The notes below the pieces were generated by a model. That model saw nothing but the letters and a program-made list of their open reading frames with translations, had not been told where the DNA came from and did no database searches. Of a stretch of 7,382 nt of DNA, positions 6,520-7,382 are shown one piece after another; positions within the stretch are counted from its first letter, which is position 1, and each line of letters begins with the position of its first letter. The position numbers were made by a program, and so were the translations under genes. The stretch comes from Bacteroides sp. (GTDB lineage Bacteria; Bacteroidota; Bacteroidia; Bacteroidales; Muribaculaceae): positions 29,947 to 37,328 of the forward strand of contig JAAVDU010000058.1 of the NCBI GenBank assembly GCA_014801605.1, in the 5' to 3' direction.

Positions 6520-6882
6520 TGGAGTGGGGCGGTCTGTCGCTTGCGCTACTTGCGTAAGAGGAAAGTCCGGGCAACACAGAGCAGCATGTTTCCTAACGGG
6601 AAGCCGACGGTGACGTCGGGGATAAGTGACAGAAAACGACCGCCGTCACCTCAAACAGGCGACGGTAAGGGTGAAAAGGCGGGGTAAGAGCCCACCGGTC
6701 TGCACGGCGACGTGTGGAGCCGCACTTCCCATGTGTTGCAAGGCCAAATATACCGGCAGTTAAGGATTGCTCGTCCATTGCCGGGGGGTAGGCTGCTAAA
6801 GCCTTCAGGCGACTGTAAGGCGTAGATAAATGACAGACACCGTCGTGAGACGGTACATAACCCGGCTTACAGTCCCACTCCA
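6520..6882 (+). ncRNA. rnpB: RNase P RNA (M1 RNA), bacterial type A
   Basis: The catalytic RNA of RNase P, which removes 5' leaders from tRNA precursors. The universally conserved 5' core AGAGGAAAGTCCGGGC occurs at 6557-6572, followed by ACACAGAGCAG, and the 3' core is present as TAAATGACAGACACC near 6827 and ACATAACCCGGCTTA near 6855-6869. The 5' end GGAGTGGG (6521-6528) pairs with CCCACTCC (6874-6881) to make helix P1, extendable by T6520-A6882. A hairpin ACCGTC-GTGA-GACGGT (6839-6854) with a GNRA loop lies in the 3' domain. The length of about 363 nt fits the type A form. No promoter match was found between the kinase stop and the 5' end, so it may be cut from a longer transcript. A strong terminator follows. 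Ends are set by P1 and could differ by a few bases. Confidence 0.96.
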
Positions 6883-6892
6883 TCCTTTTAGG

Positions 6893-6938
6893 AATCCATC
6901 CTAATCTTGCAACTGCGAGATTAGGATGGATTTTTTTT
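6893..6938 (+). terminator. Strong intrinsic terminator after rnpB
   Basis: An 18-bp stem (6893-6910 with 6915-6932, one T-G wobble) closes an AACT loop and runs into eight Ts (6931-6938). It starts 11 nt after the end of RNase P RNA and separates it from the YihY-family gene. Confidence 0.93.
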
Positions 6939-6976
6939 GATCCAAAAGAGGAAAAATGCCTTTCACATTGTTATCA

Positions 6977-7008
6977 ATTCATGTAAATCCATATTCATGT
7001 AAATGTAT
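6977..7008 (+). repeat. Two tandem 16-bp repeats just upstream of the YihY-family gene
   Basis: ATTCATGTAAATCCAT (6977-6992) is followed directly by ATTCATGTAAATGTAT (6993-7008), 14 of 16 bases identical. They end 8 bp before the start codon at 7017. They could be paired operator sites or a short duplication. No clear TTTG/TAnnTTTG promoter was found between the terminator and the gene. Confidence 0.6.
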
Positions 7009-7016
7009 TCCCGAAT

Positions 7017-7382
7017 ATGAAATCCACTGTAAGCCTTATGTCCCGAATAATGGGATGGTATGAATATTTCCAGACCGGAGTATGGAAAGATACCTCACGG
7101 TCAAATAAAGTGCGCCTGATAAAAGTGGCCAATCTCTCGGTGCGTTCCTTCCTTGACCGCGATCTGCAGTCAAGGTCGATGTCGCTCACATATTCGACGG
7201 TGCTGGCCGTAGTGCCCGCCTTCGCTCTCCTGCTTGCCATAGGCAGGGGATTCGGCCTCCAGGATCTTCTGGAACAGCAACTCTATCAGAATTTTCCGGC
7301 CCAGAAGCAGTTTATCTCCCTCTGTCTGAAGTTTGTGGATTCCTATCTTAAAGAGGCGTCGTCAGGGCTGTTCGTCGGGGTT
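7017..7382 (+). CDS. YihY/BrkB-family inner-membrane protein, N-terminal part (partial, runs off the right edge)
   Basis: The frame is open from ATG 7017 to the window end, 122 codons. There is no in-frame ATG before an upstream stop at 6984-6986, which supports this start, although ATG 7038 is possible. Residues 1-55 are a cytoplasmic-looking basic segment (WKDTSRSNKVRLIKVANLSVRSFLDRDLQSRS). Residues about 56-80, LTYSTVLAVVPAFALLLAI then GRGFG, match the first conserved membrane segment of the YihY family. Full-length members have about six membrane spans and have been described as possible transporters or, historically and probably wrongly, as ribonuclease BN; function is unsettled. Near the edge EASSGLFVGV likely starts the next span. 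It lies 78 bp after the rnpB terminator and so is a separate unit. Confidence 0.87.
   Translation, partial: MKSTVSLMSRIMGWYEYFQTGVWKDTSRSNKVRLIKVANLSVRSFLDRDLQSRSMSLTYSTVLAVVPAFALLLAIGRGFGLQDLLEQQLYQNFPAQKQFISLCLKFVDSYLKEASSGLFVGV

Noticed and set aside
6593..6883. Minus-strand 96-codon frame
   Set aside because: It lies wholly antisense within the RNase P RNA gene.
6956..7063. 35-codon plus-strand frame (MPFTLLSIHVNPYSCKC) with a purine-rich AAGAGGAAAA before its ATG, overlapping the YihY-family start
   Set aside because: Possible leader peptide, but it is short, spans the tandem repeats, and the spacing to the purine run is too tight; no support beyond an open frame.

Overview
The window looks like chromosomal core sequence from a Bacteroidales bacterium, most likely of the Muribaculaceae/Bacteroidaceae type. 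The basis is protein character (long two-ACT SerB, five-repeat DUF349 protein, secreted cyclophilin with a long insertion, GDE_N-type debranching enzyme), the lack of strong Shine-Dalgarno sites, and promoter elements that match the Bacteroidetes pattern TTTG - about 20 bp - TAnnTTTG. No transposase, integrase, CRISPR array or tRNA was found.

Layout from left to right. Positions 1-746 hold the N-terminal part of a glycogen debranching enzyme on the minus strand, cut by the window edge. It has its own well-matched promoter (932-963) and an apparent structured leader of about 180 nt. Positions 1127-5677 hold four minus-strand genes read right to left: a small uncharacterised protein with a CxxC motif (5306-5677), an exported cyclophilin-type peptidyl-prolyl isomerase (4358-5260), a five-repeat DUF349 protein (2443-4347) and phosphoserine phosphatase serB (1127-2341). 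The first three are closely spaced and plausibly one transcript. A perfect 14-bp inverted repeat sits between the DUF349 gene and serB, ending 9 bp before the serB start, so serB may be separately terminated or controlled.

A divergent intergenic region (5678-5887) separates that group from plus-strand genes: a cytidylate-kinase-like protein (5888-6508) with a leader of about 100 nt containing a stem-loop, then the RNase P RNA gene rnpB (about 6520-6882) only 11 nt after the kinase stop codon, then a very strong intrinsic terminator (6893-6938). The window closes with the start of a YihY/BrkB-family membrane protein (7017 onward), preceded by two tandem 16-bp repeats.

The genes are mostly housekeeping: serine synthesis, periplasmic protein folding, tRNA 5' maturation, nucleotide phosphorylation and glycogen breakdown. 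I found no clear undescribed multi-gene system. The points most worth a second look are non-coding: the hairpin abutting serB, the palindromic -7 element and structured leader of the debranching gene, the stem-loop leader of the kinase gene, and the kinase-rnpB linkage.
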